A stretch of DNA of 64,000 bases, taken from Charina bottae (lineage: Eukaryota > Chordata > Lepidosauria > Squamata > Charinaidae). The notes below the pieces were generated by a model. It did no database searches. It saw only the letters and a list, made by a program, of their open reading frames with translations, and was not told where the DNA came from. Location of the stretch: the NCBI GenBank assembly GCA_023362775.1, contig JALMGJ010000011.1:19704001-19768000 (forward strand), read 5' to 3'. Positions 47,401-58,820 of the stretch are shown here, piece after piece. Positions within the stretch are counted from its first letter, which is position 1; each line of letters begins with the position of its first letter. The position numbers and the translations under genes are program-made.

Positions 47401-49215
47401 GTAATTCAGCCTGCGTACCCCCTTTTGGTCTGAAGTTGATCTGATGTGCCAACTTACGAAGGGCCTGGCATACATCTTCTTCTTTGGGTGACTGCTGGAC
47501 ACCCCATGCTGCAAAAAGCTGCCTGTACTGTTGGAAGTCCAGGGGCACTCGTGGTATCAGGAGCGCAAGGTCCAAGTCATTAGGATAGGATAGCACCACA
47601 TCTGCTGGCCACGAGAAGCCATTCCCATTCCACACTGAAGGGCAAGTGGGTGGATGCTGGAAATCAGTGAGATGCTGTTGCATGTGTTCATAGACGCTAC
47701 ACAACCTTGCAGTTAACACTGGCATCTGTCTGGAGCAATAGGCTTGTGCCAGGCCAGCTAAGTGTTCAGTCACCTTCTCTGGAGGGGGCGAGCATTCCAG
47801 ACCCAGTTTTTCTGCAGCATGGGGACAAAAGGCATTTGTCAGCCCCATGGCCAGTCCTACAAGACCTGCATACCTCTCTGAGCGTGTGGATTCAGGGGCC
47901 AGGAAGGCGCCGGCTGGCCCAAGCCTAGAGGAATTGGTGGCAGGGACCCAGGGCAGGGACCTCAGCTGCTTCAGCTCCTCGGGAGACATGTGTGACAGGA
48001 GAGGACTCGTATTGCAAACCTGGATAAGCGCCTGGGATTTGGCATGGGCAGTTGCCGCTTTACTCAAATTCACTTCCTTTGCAGCGGTTATTGCATCTGC
48101 TGGAGAGACAGCACTAAGATCAGATTTCAGACCCAGAATGCGAAGGATTCGCAACACTGCTGGCTCTCGAAAGGGCCCTATGGGAAAGTGGCTCGGTCTT
48201 AGTAAGGCCAGCAACGTGTGGTTCTCTGGGTCATAGAGACGACAGGGCTGGAACAGTTCCGTTGCTCCGCAATCCACAAATGGAAGATCACGGCATAAAG
48301 CTTGCAATTCTCGGCTCTGGCTAAAGAGAGTGTCTCCATTGTGCAATAACCACAACATGAGTTGCTTGGCGTCCTCAACGCGACTGGCATACCACCCCTT
48401 CTTCATTGCTCGGACGCACAGCAGGCATAGGTCCGGCGTCCCCAGCAGCTTTCCACGGAGTTTGAAAAGCAAGCTTCGTTCAGCTTCGTTGCGACACAAG
48501 AGCACGGGCTCTGCAGTCAAGAGATCTGTAGGCACCGGTGGGACCAAAGTCCTTTCCATAGCCAAATGGTTCTGGGCGGATACCAAGCCAGGCATGGAAG
48601 GTGGAAGGAGAGAAGGCATCTTGAAGAACAGCGGCAATTCAGCGAGGACTCCAATGTCTTTTTGAGAGAATGATGCAGCCGTTGAGAGAAAAGCACTCAA
48701 ACTTTCAATCTGGCAGGTCGGCAGAGACGTCAGGCGGCTGGCCACATCTGCTACCCCCAAATAGGCAAAAGCTTGCAGGACATTGCTAGGTGTGGGTTCC
48801 AGAATGTATTCTTTCAGTTGGTGGTGGGACCAATTTGACTCCCAGCTCTGGATCATGGTGCAGCCCAACACTTTCAGAATGCTAGCCACTGCATCTGGCA
48901 AGGATCGCCCATCACGCCTCTGGAACATGAGGGTGGGCCGAGGCAAAAGCCGGGCCAATTGAATGCCATTGAGAGAATTGTGCAGAGGAGTCAGTGGTAT
49001 TACCGGGCATCCCTCGAAGGGCTCCAGGGAAGAAGCACGGTGTGTCAGAAAAGTCCAGAAAGCGGAAAGCCACTCAAGGGGAGGTTGGCTGGGGTACGCA
49101 TTTGGGCTCCAAGTAACAGGGACAGGTTTGCTGCTTATCCAGTCTCTTGGGAGAGCTCCAGGAAGTTTCTGTTCAATGGCGGCTTGATTCAAGGAGACCA
49201 AGTTTTTGAACAACC
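38468..49215 (-). CDS. Sacsin-like protein, last exon (giant 10.7-kb coding exon)
   Basis: Sacsin is a very large co-chaperone with ATPase-like repeats, a J-domain and a HEPN domain. The acceptor CTGTGTCTCTCTAG|GG at 49216/49215 joins in phase to the 50224-50312 exon, and the frame runs 3581 codons to TAA at 38468. Repeat 2 is visible at about 47105-46700 (ELLQNAEDAGA, HFGLGFCTVYHMTD). Repeat 3 is at about 44240-43850 ([30 protein letters not shown]). The J-domain is near 39290-39140 with its HPD intact (LCYHPDKNF), and the HEPN-like end runs from EAKRWLRQAECDL to the stop. The single huge last exon mirrors vertebrate SACS. The sequence looks too diverged from conserved SACS to be its ortholog, so a paralog is more likely (from memory of the family). 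Confidence 0.95.
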
Positions 49216-50055
49216 CTAGAGAGACACAGGGATCAAAAACCAATATTTGCACATCTCTGTTGGAGTTAAGTAGTTAGTTACAGAAGTATTTTTGGGTCTG
49301 GGCTAAAGGCTGCATCACAGAGGACTGCGAATAGTCTGAGATCACAGAATTGCTCCAGCTAATTGGAACTTTGGAGCTAATGATTCTAATGAGAAAAAAA
49401 TGGATGTGTGGTTGGAATGTGAAACTGAAACCAAAGAGATTTTTTAGGTTCAAAACACCATTTGGTTGGGAAGCTCACTTTCTGACTTTGCAGGGAGTAG
49501 CATGCATTACATGCAGGGAACACTCGATGCCTGACCCAAGGCAGATCTGGCACTCTCACATACTTGAAGGATCTCTGATGGCAGTTCGTTGCAACAAGTC
49601 AAAATGTCTAGCTCGCTCTACAATGGCCAAAAAGAGGGTCTTTCCCTTCTTTCAGGAGGAAGTTGCATTTGCCCTTTGTTTTCCATTGGAAGAGAATCCT
49701 GAATCCTGGGAGAACAGATCCTCATCATACCCTCTGCCTTGCAAAACCACGAATTAAAAACAGCAAGGAGGAGAATGACTTCCTGCTTTCAACTGCACGA
49801 GCCAGTCACGTATATCCTACACTGAGCAGGAGTTGCAATGTGGAAAGGCTCCTTGTCATTCTTCTAGGGCACAGTACCTTCCAGTCTGTCCGTCTCACAG
49901 GGCAGCTGGCTGCCTTGGGTCCACATGGAACTGCTAAGAACCATTCATATTGTTGTCCTTCAGATATATTCAATTAACTCCATCCTCTCCAACCCATATC
50001 CAACTGAGATGGTGGGAGTTGCAGTCAATTGGATAAGGCTGCACCCAACCACCCT

Positions 50056-50177
50056 GTAGTGGGCTGTGAGAACAACCTTGAGGAACAGGAAGAAGAGCCA
50101 CTACCAAGACAACGGTATCATTGTTTGTGTTGTGGCTCTTCTTCCTGTTCCTCAAGGTTATTCTCACAGCCCACTAC
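50056..50177. repeat. Palindrome with 46-bp arms in a sacsin-like intron
   Basis: Arms 50056-50101 and 50132-50177 are reverse complements with one mismatch and a 30-bp spacer. It lies within the intron between the last two exons. Confidence 0.93.
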
Positions 50178-50223
50178 ACACCCACGCCTGAGAGGCACAC
50201 ATAGGGGAAAGGTAACAACTTAC

Positions 50224-50312
50224 CTTTTTTGGCAATTGCTTGCAAATGGTTCAGTAGAACAGGGTCTAGATCTTTGGGCAGAAATTGGTGAGCCAAACCA
50301 GGCAAAAGAATT
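50224..50312 (-). CDS. Sacsin-like protein, penultimate exon (89 bp)
   Basis: Bounded by acceptor TTGGTTTTGCAG|AA at 50313/50312 and donor AAAAAAG|GTAAGTT at 50224/50223. Joined to its neighbours it reads RILLPGLAHQFLPKDLDPV then LLNHLQAIAKKG. The phase matches the AG left over by the exon before and the GG of the exon after. This short linker follows the first sacsin repeat. Confidence 0.85.
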
Positions 50313-50667
50313 CTGCAAAACCAAGAGAAATGGGACCCATCAAGGAAATGGGACCTATACATTTTAAGGTTGTAAATACTACACAGGCCCATTAACCATT
50401 AAGGCAATCTGGCTTATTTACCTAACTGGCAAGGTTAATCCTTGCCACCTGCTCCAACTGCCACCCCCTGGATGATGTCTGTTGCCCTGGATGGTATCTT
50501 CATCTTTTTCTAGGCAAACAGGTGCATTTTCCAATGGCTGCAACAAGCCAGCTTTTTAAGTATCCTGCCTGGACTATCTGGGGCCTAGCAGCACACTTAC
50601 AAACTAAAAAGTGATGCAACTGTGTTCTACAGCTTTCCATTTAATTGTCTTTGCCTAGAACATAAGG

Positions 50668-50987
50668 CAGAGCTTTCCAAACTTTTCATGTTGGTGACAC
50701 ACTTTTTAGAAATGCATCATTTCACGACACACTCTTACAGCAGGGCACAAGGCAGGCACTGGGACCTGCACGGAATCCTGGCAGGACAGGTTTGGAGGCA
50801 GCAGGGCACAAGGCAGGCACTAGGACGTGCGTGGAATCACAGCAGGTTTGGAGGCAGTAAGGCACAAGGCAGGCACTAGGACCTGCGTGGAACCCTGGCA
50901 GGGCTCGGAGGCAACAGCAGCTGCGACACACCCAGACACTGCAGCCGACACACTAACGTGTCCCGACACGCAGTTTGGAAAGCTCTG
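50668..50987 (+). mobile_element. hAT-like MITE, type 1
   Basis: CAGAGCTTTCCAAACTTTTC to AGTTTGGAAAGCTCTG, 320 bp, with a perfect duplication ACATAAGG (50660-50667, 50988-50995). It has three to four CACAAGGCAGGCACTAGGAC units. Confidence 0.88.
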
Positions 50988-51027
50988 ACATAAGGTATTG
51001 AAGGAAATAATGGTGCATTCACTAAAA

Positions 51028-51263
51028 CAGAGCATTCCAAACTGTGTGTCGGGACACGTTATAGTGTGTCAGCTGCAGTGTCTGGGTGTGTCGCAGCTGC
51101 TGCTGCCTCCGAGCCCTGCCAGGATTCTGCGCAGGTCCTAGTGCCTGCCTTGTGTCCTGCTGTAAGGGTGTGTCGCAAAATGATGCCCTGCTGTAAGAGT
51201 GTGTCGTGAAATGATGCATGTCTACAAAGTGTGTCACCAACATGAAAAGTTTGGAAAGCTCTG
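51028..51263 (-). mobile_element. hAT-like MITE, type 1, inverted
   Basis: CAGAGCATTCCAAACTG to AAGTTTGGAAAGCTCTG, 236 bp, with a perfect duplication CACTAAAA (51020-51027, 51264-51271). It is only 40 bp from the previous copy, in opposite orientation. Confidence 0.88.
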
Positions 51264-51468
51264 CACTAAAAGATTTAGAGTTTGTCACCTCTAAATGCAT
51301 CTCTTCACACTGAGCTACAGCTGCTCTAGAACAAATGAGTAAAGTTCTGCTTCCATTCATTCTTAAAACATTTTGAACTTCTACGTGTTAAATCTGATTC
51401 ATGTCTGACTTGATTCAGATAACCAAATCAGGAACTACAGTGTGCTGAAGGAGGAAGGAGGAGAAGGA

Positions 51469-52027
51469 GAGCCAGTTTGGTCTAGTGGTTAAGGTGCTGG
51501 GCTAGAAACCAGGAGACTGAGAGTTCTAGTCCCGCCTTAGGCATGAAAGCCGGCTGGGTGACCTTGGGCCAGTCCCTGTCTCTCAGCCCTAGGAAGGAGC
51601 CAATGGCAAACCAGGAGACTGGGAGTTCTAGTCCCTCCTTAGGCATGAAAGCCGGCTGGGTGACCTTGGGCCAGTCCCTGTCTCTCAGCCCTAGGAAGGA
51701 GCCAAAGGCAAACCAGGAGACTGGGAGTTCTAGTCCCTCCTTAGGCATGAAAGCCGGCTGGGTGACCTTGGGCCAGTCCCTGTCTTTCAGCCCTAGGAAG
51801 GAGCCAATGGCAAACCAGGAGACTGGGAGTTCTAGTCCCTCCTTAGGCATGAAAGCCGGCTGGGTGACCTTGGGCCAGTCACTCTCTCTCAGCCCAACTC
51901 ACCTCACAGGGTTGTTGTTGTGGGGAGAACAGGAGGAGGAAGGAGTATTAGGTACGTTCCCCGCCTTGAGTTATTTATAAAAATAATAAAGGTGGGATAG
52001 GAAATGAATGAATGAATGAATGAATGA
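51469..52027 (+). mobile_element. tRNA-derived SINE, family B, with internal 102-bp tandem repeats
   Basis: Head GAGCCAGTTTGGTCTAGTGG, then a unit starting AAACCAGGAGACTG repeated at 51506, 51608, 51710 and 51812, exactly 102 bp apart. The normal SINE end (CTCACCTCACAGGGTTG, GGAGTATTAGGTACGTTC, AAAGGTGGGATAG) and an (AATG)n tail follow. The open frames here on both strands arise from the multiple-of-three period and are not genes. Confidence 0.92.
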
Positions 52028-52071
52028 GAATTAAGACCATTTGGGGGATAGCACGGAGGGAGGCTTCTCAC

Positions 52072-53518
52072 CTGGGAAAGTCAGGAGTCTCAACAAACAC
52101 AGTCTCTCCAGCATCTCCAAAGCAGGTGTAGCGCTCATTGGCTGTTGGAAGCAGTGGCAGATCCTTCAGTTCCAGGTAACATCCATCTCCAGCCAAATAT
52201 CCCAGCAGCAATCTTTTCTCAGACACAGCGAGCCCGTTCCAGACTTTGGCAGCTCTTCGCAGAGTCCCTCCCACGAACTTGGCTGTGGCCTCCTGCACTG
52301 CTGTCCCACCCAATACCAAGGCTTGACGCACATGGGGAGGGGCCGCTGCCAGTGGTGATCCTGCCAGGAGGAGGGCCTTCTCCAGCACCAGACCTATAGG
52401 CTTATCCAGGACTGGCCTTGGCAAAAGGATGGCTTCAGAAGGGTGGAGCAAGCGAGGGTCCCCTTCTCCAACCCTCACCAAGAGTTTCATGTTCCTTAGC
52501 CTCTGGCATATCTGAGTTACTAAAGGCTTGTACCGGAGTTGCTGGCTATGATCTGGGTCTGGCCACGCCCCATATGGGTCACCCGGATAGGAAGAGGCCA
52601 GCACCACGATTTGGCAATAAGCCACAGGCAGGATCTCCTCCATAAGTAAGTGGTTCCAACGGCCATCAGCCCCCCGTGCCTGGGACCCCTCTTCAGACCA
52701 CTGGACGTGCCTTCTGTCATCAGTGAGTTGAAAAGGAGCACTGAGGTGTAGTGGCAACCCAGTGATATTTTCCTCTGTGGCCGGGAGAGGTAAGACGCAG
52801 CTAAGACGGCCAGTGCATCTGTCTTGCAAACAGTAGGCCAAGGATAATGCTGGTCTGGATCTCACCTTCTCGGCAAGATCCCACAGTCCTGGGAAGGCAA
52901 CTTTTTTTGCTTCTGCTGACAACGTGATCCACTCACAGCTGGTGGCTTTACCAATCCCCGTGCCTTGTAGAGCAAGTGTTTTGATGCAGGCATTCATCTC
53001 CAACATGGCGCCAAGACTATCATCAGCAAACATCTCCGAGATCCTTCCGTTTCTACCATGGTTCAGGGATGCTTCTGTAGCCTTTGGCGTGTCTTGAACA
53101 GCATTTGACTCAGAAAATGGACAAGTCGAGACCTCAGCCTTCAGCAGCTCATTGATGGCACCATCAGACCCAACAAGGCCCAGGGTCAGTTTCCGAATGT
53201 TCCTGAGAAACAGCAAGCTAATGGGGGCATCGTTTAAGAATGCATGCAGAAGTTGCTGCACCCGTTCTGGACTGTAGAGGTTGTCTGAGATCTTGGAGGG
53301 GCTCTGCCGAATAGGAAAGCGAAAGAGGGTGCCAGGGAAGTGGCCCTTGGCTGCTGGGCAAGGTTTGCCAAGTGATTTCAGTGTTGCCCAGAATGGCTGG
53401 AATTGATCAGAGGCCTCCTCCCATTCCTCTATGCCCCACAGCTGGCCTCCTTCCTCTAATGCTGCCTGCTGTGTGTCCAGCACTCCCAAAAATTCGCCAG
53501 ACAGAATTGATGGAAAAT
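52072..53518 (-). CDS. Sacsin-like protein, exon with most of sacsin repeat 1 (1447 bp)
   Basis: Acceptor TCTCATCCTCCAG|AT at 53519/53518 and donor CCCAG|GTGAGA at 52072/52071. The reading frame is open for the whole exon (about 482 residues). It begins DFPSILSGEFLGVLDTQQ, which continues the YHIT of the exon before. It includes FPGTLFRFPIR, FLRNIRKLTLGLVG and the LSCVLPLPATEENITGLPLH segment, all matching the order of landmarks inside a sacsin repeat. The ends leave 2 bases at each side, compatible with both neighbours. Confidence 0.92.
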
Positions 53519-53884
53519 CTGGAGGATGAGAAGGAAAGAAATATAGCTTCACAAACATGGGACAGACACTCCTACTTCAATTACTTTCCCTCTTTCTTAT
53601 TTCGGTCTGTATTAGTAGGTGGCAGCAACTGCCCTGTGTTGTTTAACCTGGAACCTAACAGTGTTGTATCTGATTAATACTTGGGCTGGAGACCACCCGG
53701 CAATATTAACGTTGTAGGCTAGGTAACAAGGCATTGTAACCCACGAGGAGTCAAGCGATTGCAGCAGGACAAAATTGTATAAGAAAAAGTTGAAAAGGGC
53801 AGGAAAGGGCAAAGGCCAACCATCACTGGATCATTGCTAAGAAAACAGCATATGCACTCCCTAGAGTTGAATTTCAATCTAGGG

Positions 53885-54018
53885 CAGTGTTTCTCAACCT
53901 CAGCAACTTTAAGCCGTGTGGACTTCAATTCCTAGAATTCCCCAGCCAACATGCTGGCCGGGGAATTCTGAGAGTTAAAGTCCACATGGCTTAAAGTTGC
54001 TGAGTTTGAGAAACACTG
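53885..54018. mobile_element. Palindromic hAT-like MITE (CAGTGTTTCTCAACC family)
   Basis: A 134-bp palindrome related to 11261-11385, with arms around GTGTGGACTTCAATTCCTAG and its inverted partner. The flanking ATCTAGGG / CTGTAGTG match at 5 of 8 positions. Confidence 0.8.
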
Positions 54019-54042
54019 CTGTAGTGTGTCTTCACTCTACTG

Positions 54043-54805
54043 CAGAGCTTTCCAAACTGTGTCGGGACACGTTAGTGTGTCGGCTGCAGTCTCTGGATGT
54101 GTAATGGCTGCTGCTGCCTCCTGGCTTCCACACAGGTTCTACTGCCTGCCATGTGCCCTGCTGCCTCCAAACCTTCTGTGATTCCGCGCAGGTCCTAGTG
54201 CCTGCCTTGTGCCTTGCTGCCTCCGAGCCCTGCCAGGATTCCATGCAGGTCCTAGTGCCTGCCTTGTGCCTGGCTGCCTCCAAACCTGCCCTGCCAGGAT
54301 TCCGTACAGGTCCTAGTGCCTGCCTTGTGCCTTGCTGCCTCTAAACCTGCTGTGATTCCGTGCAGGTCCTAGTGCCTGCCTTGTGCCCTGCTGCCTCCAA
54401 ACCTGCTGTGATTCTGTGCAGGTCCTAGTGCCTGCCTTGTGCCTTGCTGCCTCCAAACCTGCTGTGATTCCGTGCAGGTCCTAGTGCCTGCCTTGTGCCT
54501 TGCTGCCTCCAAACCTGCTGTGATTCCGCACAGGTCCTAGTGCCTGCCTTGTGCCTTGCTGCCTCCGAGCCCTGCCAGGATTCCGCGCAGGTCCTAGTGC
54601 CTGCCTTGTGCCTTGCTGCCTCCAAACCTGCCCTGCCAGGATTCCGCGCAGGTCCTAGTGCCTGCCTTGTGCCTTGCTGCCTCTAAACCTGCTGTGATTC
54701 AGCGCAGGTCTTAGTGCCTGCCTTGTGCCCTGCTGTAAGAACGTGTCACGAAATGATGCATGTCTAAAAAGTGTGTCACCAACATGAAAAGTTTGGAAAG
54801 CTCTG
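54043..54805 (-). mobile_element. hAT-like MITE, type 1, enlarged by a minisatellite
   Basis: Ends CAGAGCTTTCCAAACTG and AAGTTTGGAAAGCTCTG with a perfect duplication CTCTACTG (54035-54042, 54806-54813). At 763 bp it is about 2.5 times its relatives because the GCAGGTCCTAGTGCCTGCC unit (55-61 bp) is present about eleven times between 54130 and 54740. Confidence 0.9.
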
Positions 54806-55264
54806 CTCTACTGCATGTACACATATCACATTAGGTCCTAACAGCTGGTAAATCACATTATGGCTTAGTACCCTGTGCAAACCTTATTGCACTAAACTGT
54901 GGCTATTTCATTCACAGTAAGCTACAATTGGCTGGATTTGCACAATTCGATAAGTCATAAACCAGTTTATAAATCAGACAGCACAATGTGATTTGTTTGG
55001 TTTTGACCTAATGCAACGTGTGAACCTAAACACTAGGACATTTTTGACAAAAAAGCAACACCCCCCCCCATCTAAAATACTGGGAATTAGTCTTGCTGGA
55101 TTTTATATACAGTATACAAAGCACAGAACTGCATTTTCCCAAAACCCTTAAGAATTTTTGCAGTGGTGGTAGAAGGGGAAACTATGCACAGGAAATGCTT
55201 TCAGAAATGTCCCCCGGATTTGAAATTTGCCCTTTCCTAAATCAAGCTGTGCAGAGCTACTCAC

Positions 55265-55411
55265 CAGTAATATGGTAGACTGAATTAAACCCTAAGCCAA
55301 ATTGACCAACAGTAGATGGATCATCTTCCTTATGACTGATTCCAGGACTTCTGATCCCTTCCCAGTCAGCCTCAGAGAAAATGCCATTATTGTAAGCCAG
55401 AAGTGCAGGTC
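55265..55411 (-). CDS. Sacsin-like protein, exon with the GFG box of repeat 1 (147 bp)
   Basis: Acceptor CTCTCTCATAG|GA at 55412/55411 and donor TTACTG|GTGAGT at 55265/55264. Joined in phase it reads QGPALLAYNNGIFSEADWEG, then IRSPGISHKEDDPSTVGQFG and LGFNSVYHITG/D. The PALLAYNN and GLGFNSVYHIT strings are the hallmark of the GHKL-type nucleotide-binding part of sacsin repeats. Confidence 0.92.
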
Positions 55412-55441
55412 CTATGAGAGAGAAACATGGACTTACATATA

Positions 55442-55775
55442 CAGGTAGTCCTCACTTAACAACCATTTGTTTAGTGATGGTTCAGACTTAACAACGGTGC
55501 TGAAAAAAACGACTTAAGACCAGTCCTCACACTTATGACTGTTGCAGCGTCCTGTGGTCACGCGATTGCCATTTTCAACCTTCTCGGCCGGCTTCTGACA
55601 AGCAAAATCAATGGGGAACCGCGTGATTCGCTTAACAACCACGTGATTCACTCAACACCCATGGTGATTCGCTTAACAACCACTGCCAAAAACTGGGTCG
55701 GATTCGCTTAATGACTGCTTCGCTTAGCAACCAAAATCCCAGTCCCAATTGTGGTCATTAAGCAAGGACTACCTG
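55442..55775. mobile_element. TA-flanked MITE (CAGGTAGTCCTCACTTAA family), copy 1
   Basis: Inverted ends CAGGTAGTCCTCACTTAACA / AAGCAAGGACTACCTG flanked by TA (55440-55441, 55776-55777). The interior repeats ATTCGCTTAACAACC several times. The TA flank suggests the Tc1/mariner superfamily. There is no coding capacity. Confidence 0.82.
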
Positions 55776-56284
55776 TATCCCTTTTTTTACATATGATTCC
55801 TTGTAGCATTCCTCCTGCAAAGGACATTTTCCCAGCCCACCTTTACCACTCCCTGGTCCCTCTGCCCCATGCACACCTCTTCACTTCTGCCAACCTCTGA
55901 ATGCTGGGAGTCTGCAGGGAATACCATGGGTCAGCCAGTGCTCCCTCCAACCAATCACAGGAGAACACAAACTGTCATTCAGTCAAGGCTCCACCCCCTG
56001 AACTACAGCAGCTCCTGGAATAACAAACCCCCTCTAACTGCTGCTGCACACACACCCGTGTTTTCAGGATGTGCTGTTTGACCATTTTGCAAAAGGTCTG
56101 AGTGGTTGCTGTGAGAAGGCTGCCTAGCTCCCAATACATTATTCTTCCTGCCTATAAATTCCCACTGATAGCTGAGATAATGATACAACCCCACTTTTGT
56201 AGCCTGGTGGTATCTTGTCAGCCCTTCGAGGCAGGACAGGTCAAGAAATAGGCAGGGCAGGGATTTTAGGAACACTCTATATTG

Positions 56285-56533
56285 CATAGCTTTCCAAACT
56301 GTGTGTCGTGACAAAACCCGGAAGTGCTGATGGCACGTCACCGCCACCCCTGTGGTGATGCGTGCGGCTGCGGTGCATGGGGTGGCGGTGACGCGCCCTC
56401 AGCGCTTCCAGGTTTTAGCATGAAACACAAGGCCCCCGCTGCTGCCACCATGCACGCCGCCGTGCGCGCCCCCACCGTGTGCACCCGCGCCGCCGTTGGT
56501 GTGTCGCCAACGGCGGTACTTTGGAAAGCACTG
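56285..56533 (-). mobile_element. hAT-like MITE, type 3
   Basis: CATAGCTTTCCAAACTG to ACTTTGGAAAGCACTG, 249 bp, with a perfect duplication CTATATTG (56277-56284, 56534-56541). The interior is GC-rich. Confidence 0.86.
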
Positions 56534-56692
56534 CTATATTGTAATAAGGTAGAATGACAGACTCTTGAAAGCTTATCCAAGTTTCTCTCTGTCTCCTTTT
56601 ATAATAAACAACATCAAGACATGGTTATTTTGAGCTTCTTTCTACATTCCCCTTTTCCTCAGGACTTGCAATCTTTTCTGTTCTTCCTTATG

Positions 56693-57095
56693 TAGGCTGA
56701 CCATATTTCAGGATGGCAAAACGGGACGGGGTCTTATGTAATATTCCGTATTCATGAAAAAGACGGGTCCCTGCCCCCCAGTCCGCACGATTGGCTCCCG
56801 CCTGCAAACCCTGCCCCCAGTCTGTGCGATTGGCTCCTGTCTGCAAACCCCGCCCCCCACCGGTCCACACAATTGGCTCCTGCATGCAAACCCCGCCCCC
56901 CCGGTCAGCATGATTGGCTCCTGCCTAAAAACCCCACCCCCAGTCTGCGCTCCGGCTCGGATCCCCCTTCCGTGCCATTCCCGCCGGGTTTGAAAAACGG
57001 GACAAAATTGAGATTTTTATGAAAACGACGGGACGGTTGAAAAATGCTAAAAAAACGGGACTGTTCCGTTCAAAACGGGACGTATGATCAGCCTA
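56693..57095. mobile_element. MITE carrying four CCAAT/GC-box modules
   Basis: Inverted ends TAGGCTGACCATATTTC / GATCAGCCTA with flanks TCCTTATG / TCCTTATA (56685-56692, 57096-57103). Between 56765 and 56945 a ~40-bp module with GATTGGCTCC and CAAACCCCGCCCCC recurs four times. The right part holds several AAAACGGGAC repeats. Confidence 0.78.
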
Positions 57096-57240
57096 TCCTT
57101 ATACCCAAGGTCAACTCTACATTCCATTACATATCCCCACAGCTGCAACCATGGTTTTAGGTTGTAGCGCAGAGCCTCAGTGACTCTGTCCTCATGAACA
57201 ATTACAAGGATCAAAGGCTGGGAAGGATGCAGTGCCGATA

Positions 57241-57659
57241 CAGGTAGTCCTCACTTAATTGGGACCGGAATTTCGCTAAACAAGGCAGCCGTAAAGTGCA
57301 ACGTCACGTGACCGCTCCACTTAGTGACGGCAGTTCCGGCAGTCCCCGGCTGCCATCATTAAGTGAGGACCATGTGGGTTGTTAAGCAAGGACCTCACGT
57401 GATCACGACTTACGACTTCCTGCCATCTACTTTGCTTGTGGGAAGCCAGCAGGGAAGGTTGCAAATCACAATCACATGACCACGGGAAGCTGCAATGGTC
57501 GGAAATCCGGGCCAGTTGCCAAGCTCCTGGATCACAATCATGTGACCGCAGGGCACTGCAATGTCTGAACTTTGAGGACCGGTCTTAAGTACACTAATTC
57601 AGCGCCATCGTACGTTCAAACAGTCGCTGAACGAGTGGATGTTAAGTGAGGACTACCTA
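57241..57659. mobile_element. TA-flanked MITE (CAGGTAGTCCTCACTTAA family), copy 2
   Basis: CAGGTAGTCCTCACTTAATT at the left and GTTAAGTGAGGACTACCTA at the right, TA on both sides. The interior has GATCACAATCATGTGACCGC-like repeats. Confidence 0.8.
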
Positions 57660-57661
57660 TA

Positions 57662-58693
57662 CCAAAACTGGATTCGTGGACCCAACCTGTTAACTCAGGA
57701 TTACCGTTAGCCTCCAACAGCCCCATTCTGCAGTCCTGCTGCTGAAGCTATGGGCAGCTTTTTTGTGGGGCTACCTGCTGCAGACCTACTTCCATCCCAC
57801 TGGGAAGTGAAACAGGGAACAGCAGCTCTTCAGCTACCTCTACATTGGGTGTGGAGGAGCTGGTCTTTTGGAAGAACCGGCACCAAACCCCCTGCTTCCC
57901 CGTTTTTTCTCCCCACAGGGGAGAATGGCTCCTTTGTGGCCAGTTCCCTGATCCCATGGAGCGACCGCTCTGCGGGAATGGAAAACTGACCGTGAGTGGC
58001 AGGAGGAGTGAGCAGAGAATGATTCCTTTGGGGCTAGACAGACCTCTCATCTCACCAACTTGGTGGAGTCAGAGAACTGGCAGACGATCCACAGGTCTTC
58101 TGTGACCAGTAACGGATACCGAAGGAGGTATTTCCCACCCTGCCTCCCCTCCCCTTCCTGCATCTGAGGAGAGAACCCCTAGTTGGCTTCACTGCGTAGG
58201 CAGAATGAGGGTTGGAGGGTTGGAGAATATGGTTTGGGATAAACGCACTTTAGGCCAGCCTACTTTTCTGCCAGCTCCTGCAGTGCATAACTACTCTTTC
58301 CTGCTGCCATGTGGCCGTGTTCTAGGGGGATTTACTGACAAGGCTACTTATGAAGCCAGTGTTCGGAGGGTAGAGTGAAGAAAGCGTTCCTGCAAATGGA
58401 AAAACCACCTACTCCCCAAACTCCCTTGAGCTGCAGTGATGCAAATCACAAGACTAATGTTTCGGCATTTGAGGTGTGAATAGGAAAAAAAATCTATTTG
58501 TCTGCCCAAGAGCAACAGGAAGTATCTCAGTGCTGCATCGATGCCTGATTGGCACCAGGGCTGCAGAAGGAGGGCCCAAAGCAAGAAGAACAGCCATTGG
58601 TAAACAAATGCTTGGTCCATTTTACAAGCTGATCTAAGGTCAAACATACCGAGTTCACCAAAGCTTATTTGGATGTAGATTATATTAGCAGAG
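57662..58693. other. Intron sequence, no exon seen
   Basis: Lies between sacsin-like exons. Moderate GC with open frames of at most 100 codons and no recognised domain or repeat. Confidence 0.4.
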
Positions 58694-58820
58694 CCAGCCT
58701 GGTGTGGCAGTTAAGGAGACAATGGCAAATGGCTTCTGGAAAAAATACTGCTGAGAAAACTGCAGAGACCTGTCCATGTAGTTCCAGGAGTCAAGACTAA
58801 CTCAAAAAAAAAGGGGGGGG
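58694..58820 (+). mobile_element. tRNA-derived SINE, family B, internally deleted
   Basis: GAGCCAGCCTGGTGTGGCAG joins directly to GACAATGGCAAATGGCTTC, AAAACTGCAGAGACCTGTCC and an A-rich end followed by a G run. The middle of the SINE is missing. Confidence 0.7.

Noticed and set aside
38679..49219. Many 60-130-codon open frames within the giant sacsin-like exon
   Set aside because: They are other-frame shadows of the 3581-codon reading frame.
51482..51980. Repetitive open frames of 122 and 145 codons
   Set aside because: They are produced by a 102-bp SINE repeat whose period is a multiple of three; no evidence for a gene.
54130..54740. Regular repeats that could be mistaken for a CRISPR-like array
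   Set aside because: Units are contiguous with no unique spacers, lie in a vertebrate genome and inside a hAT MITE; this is a minisatellite.
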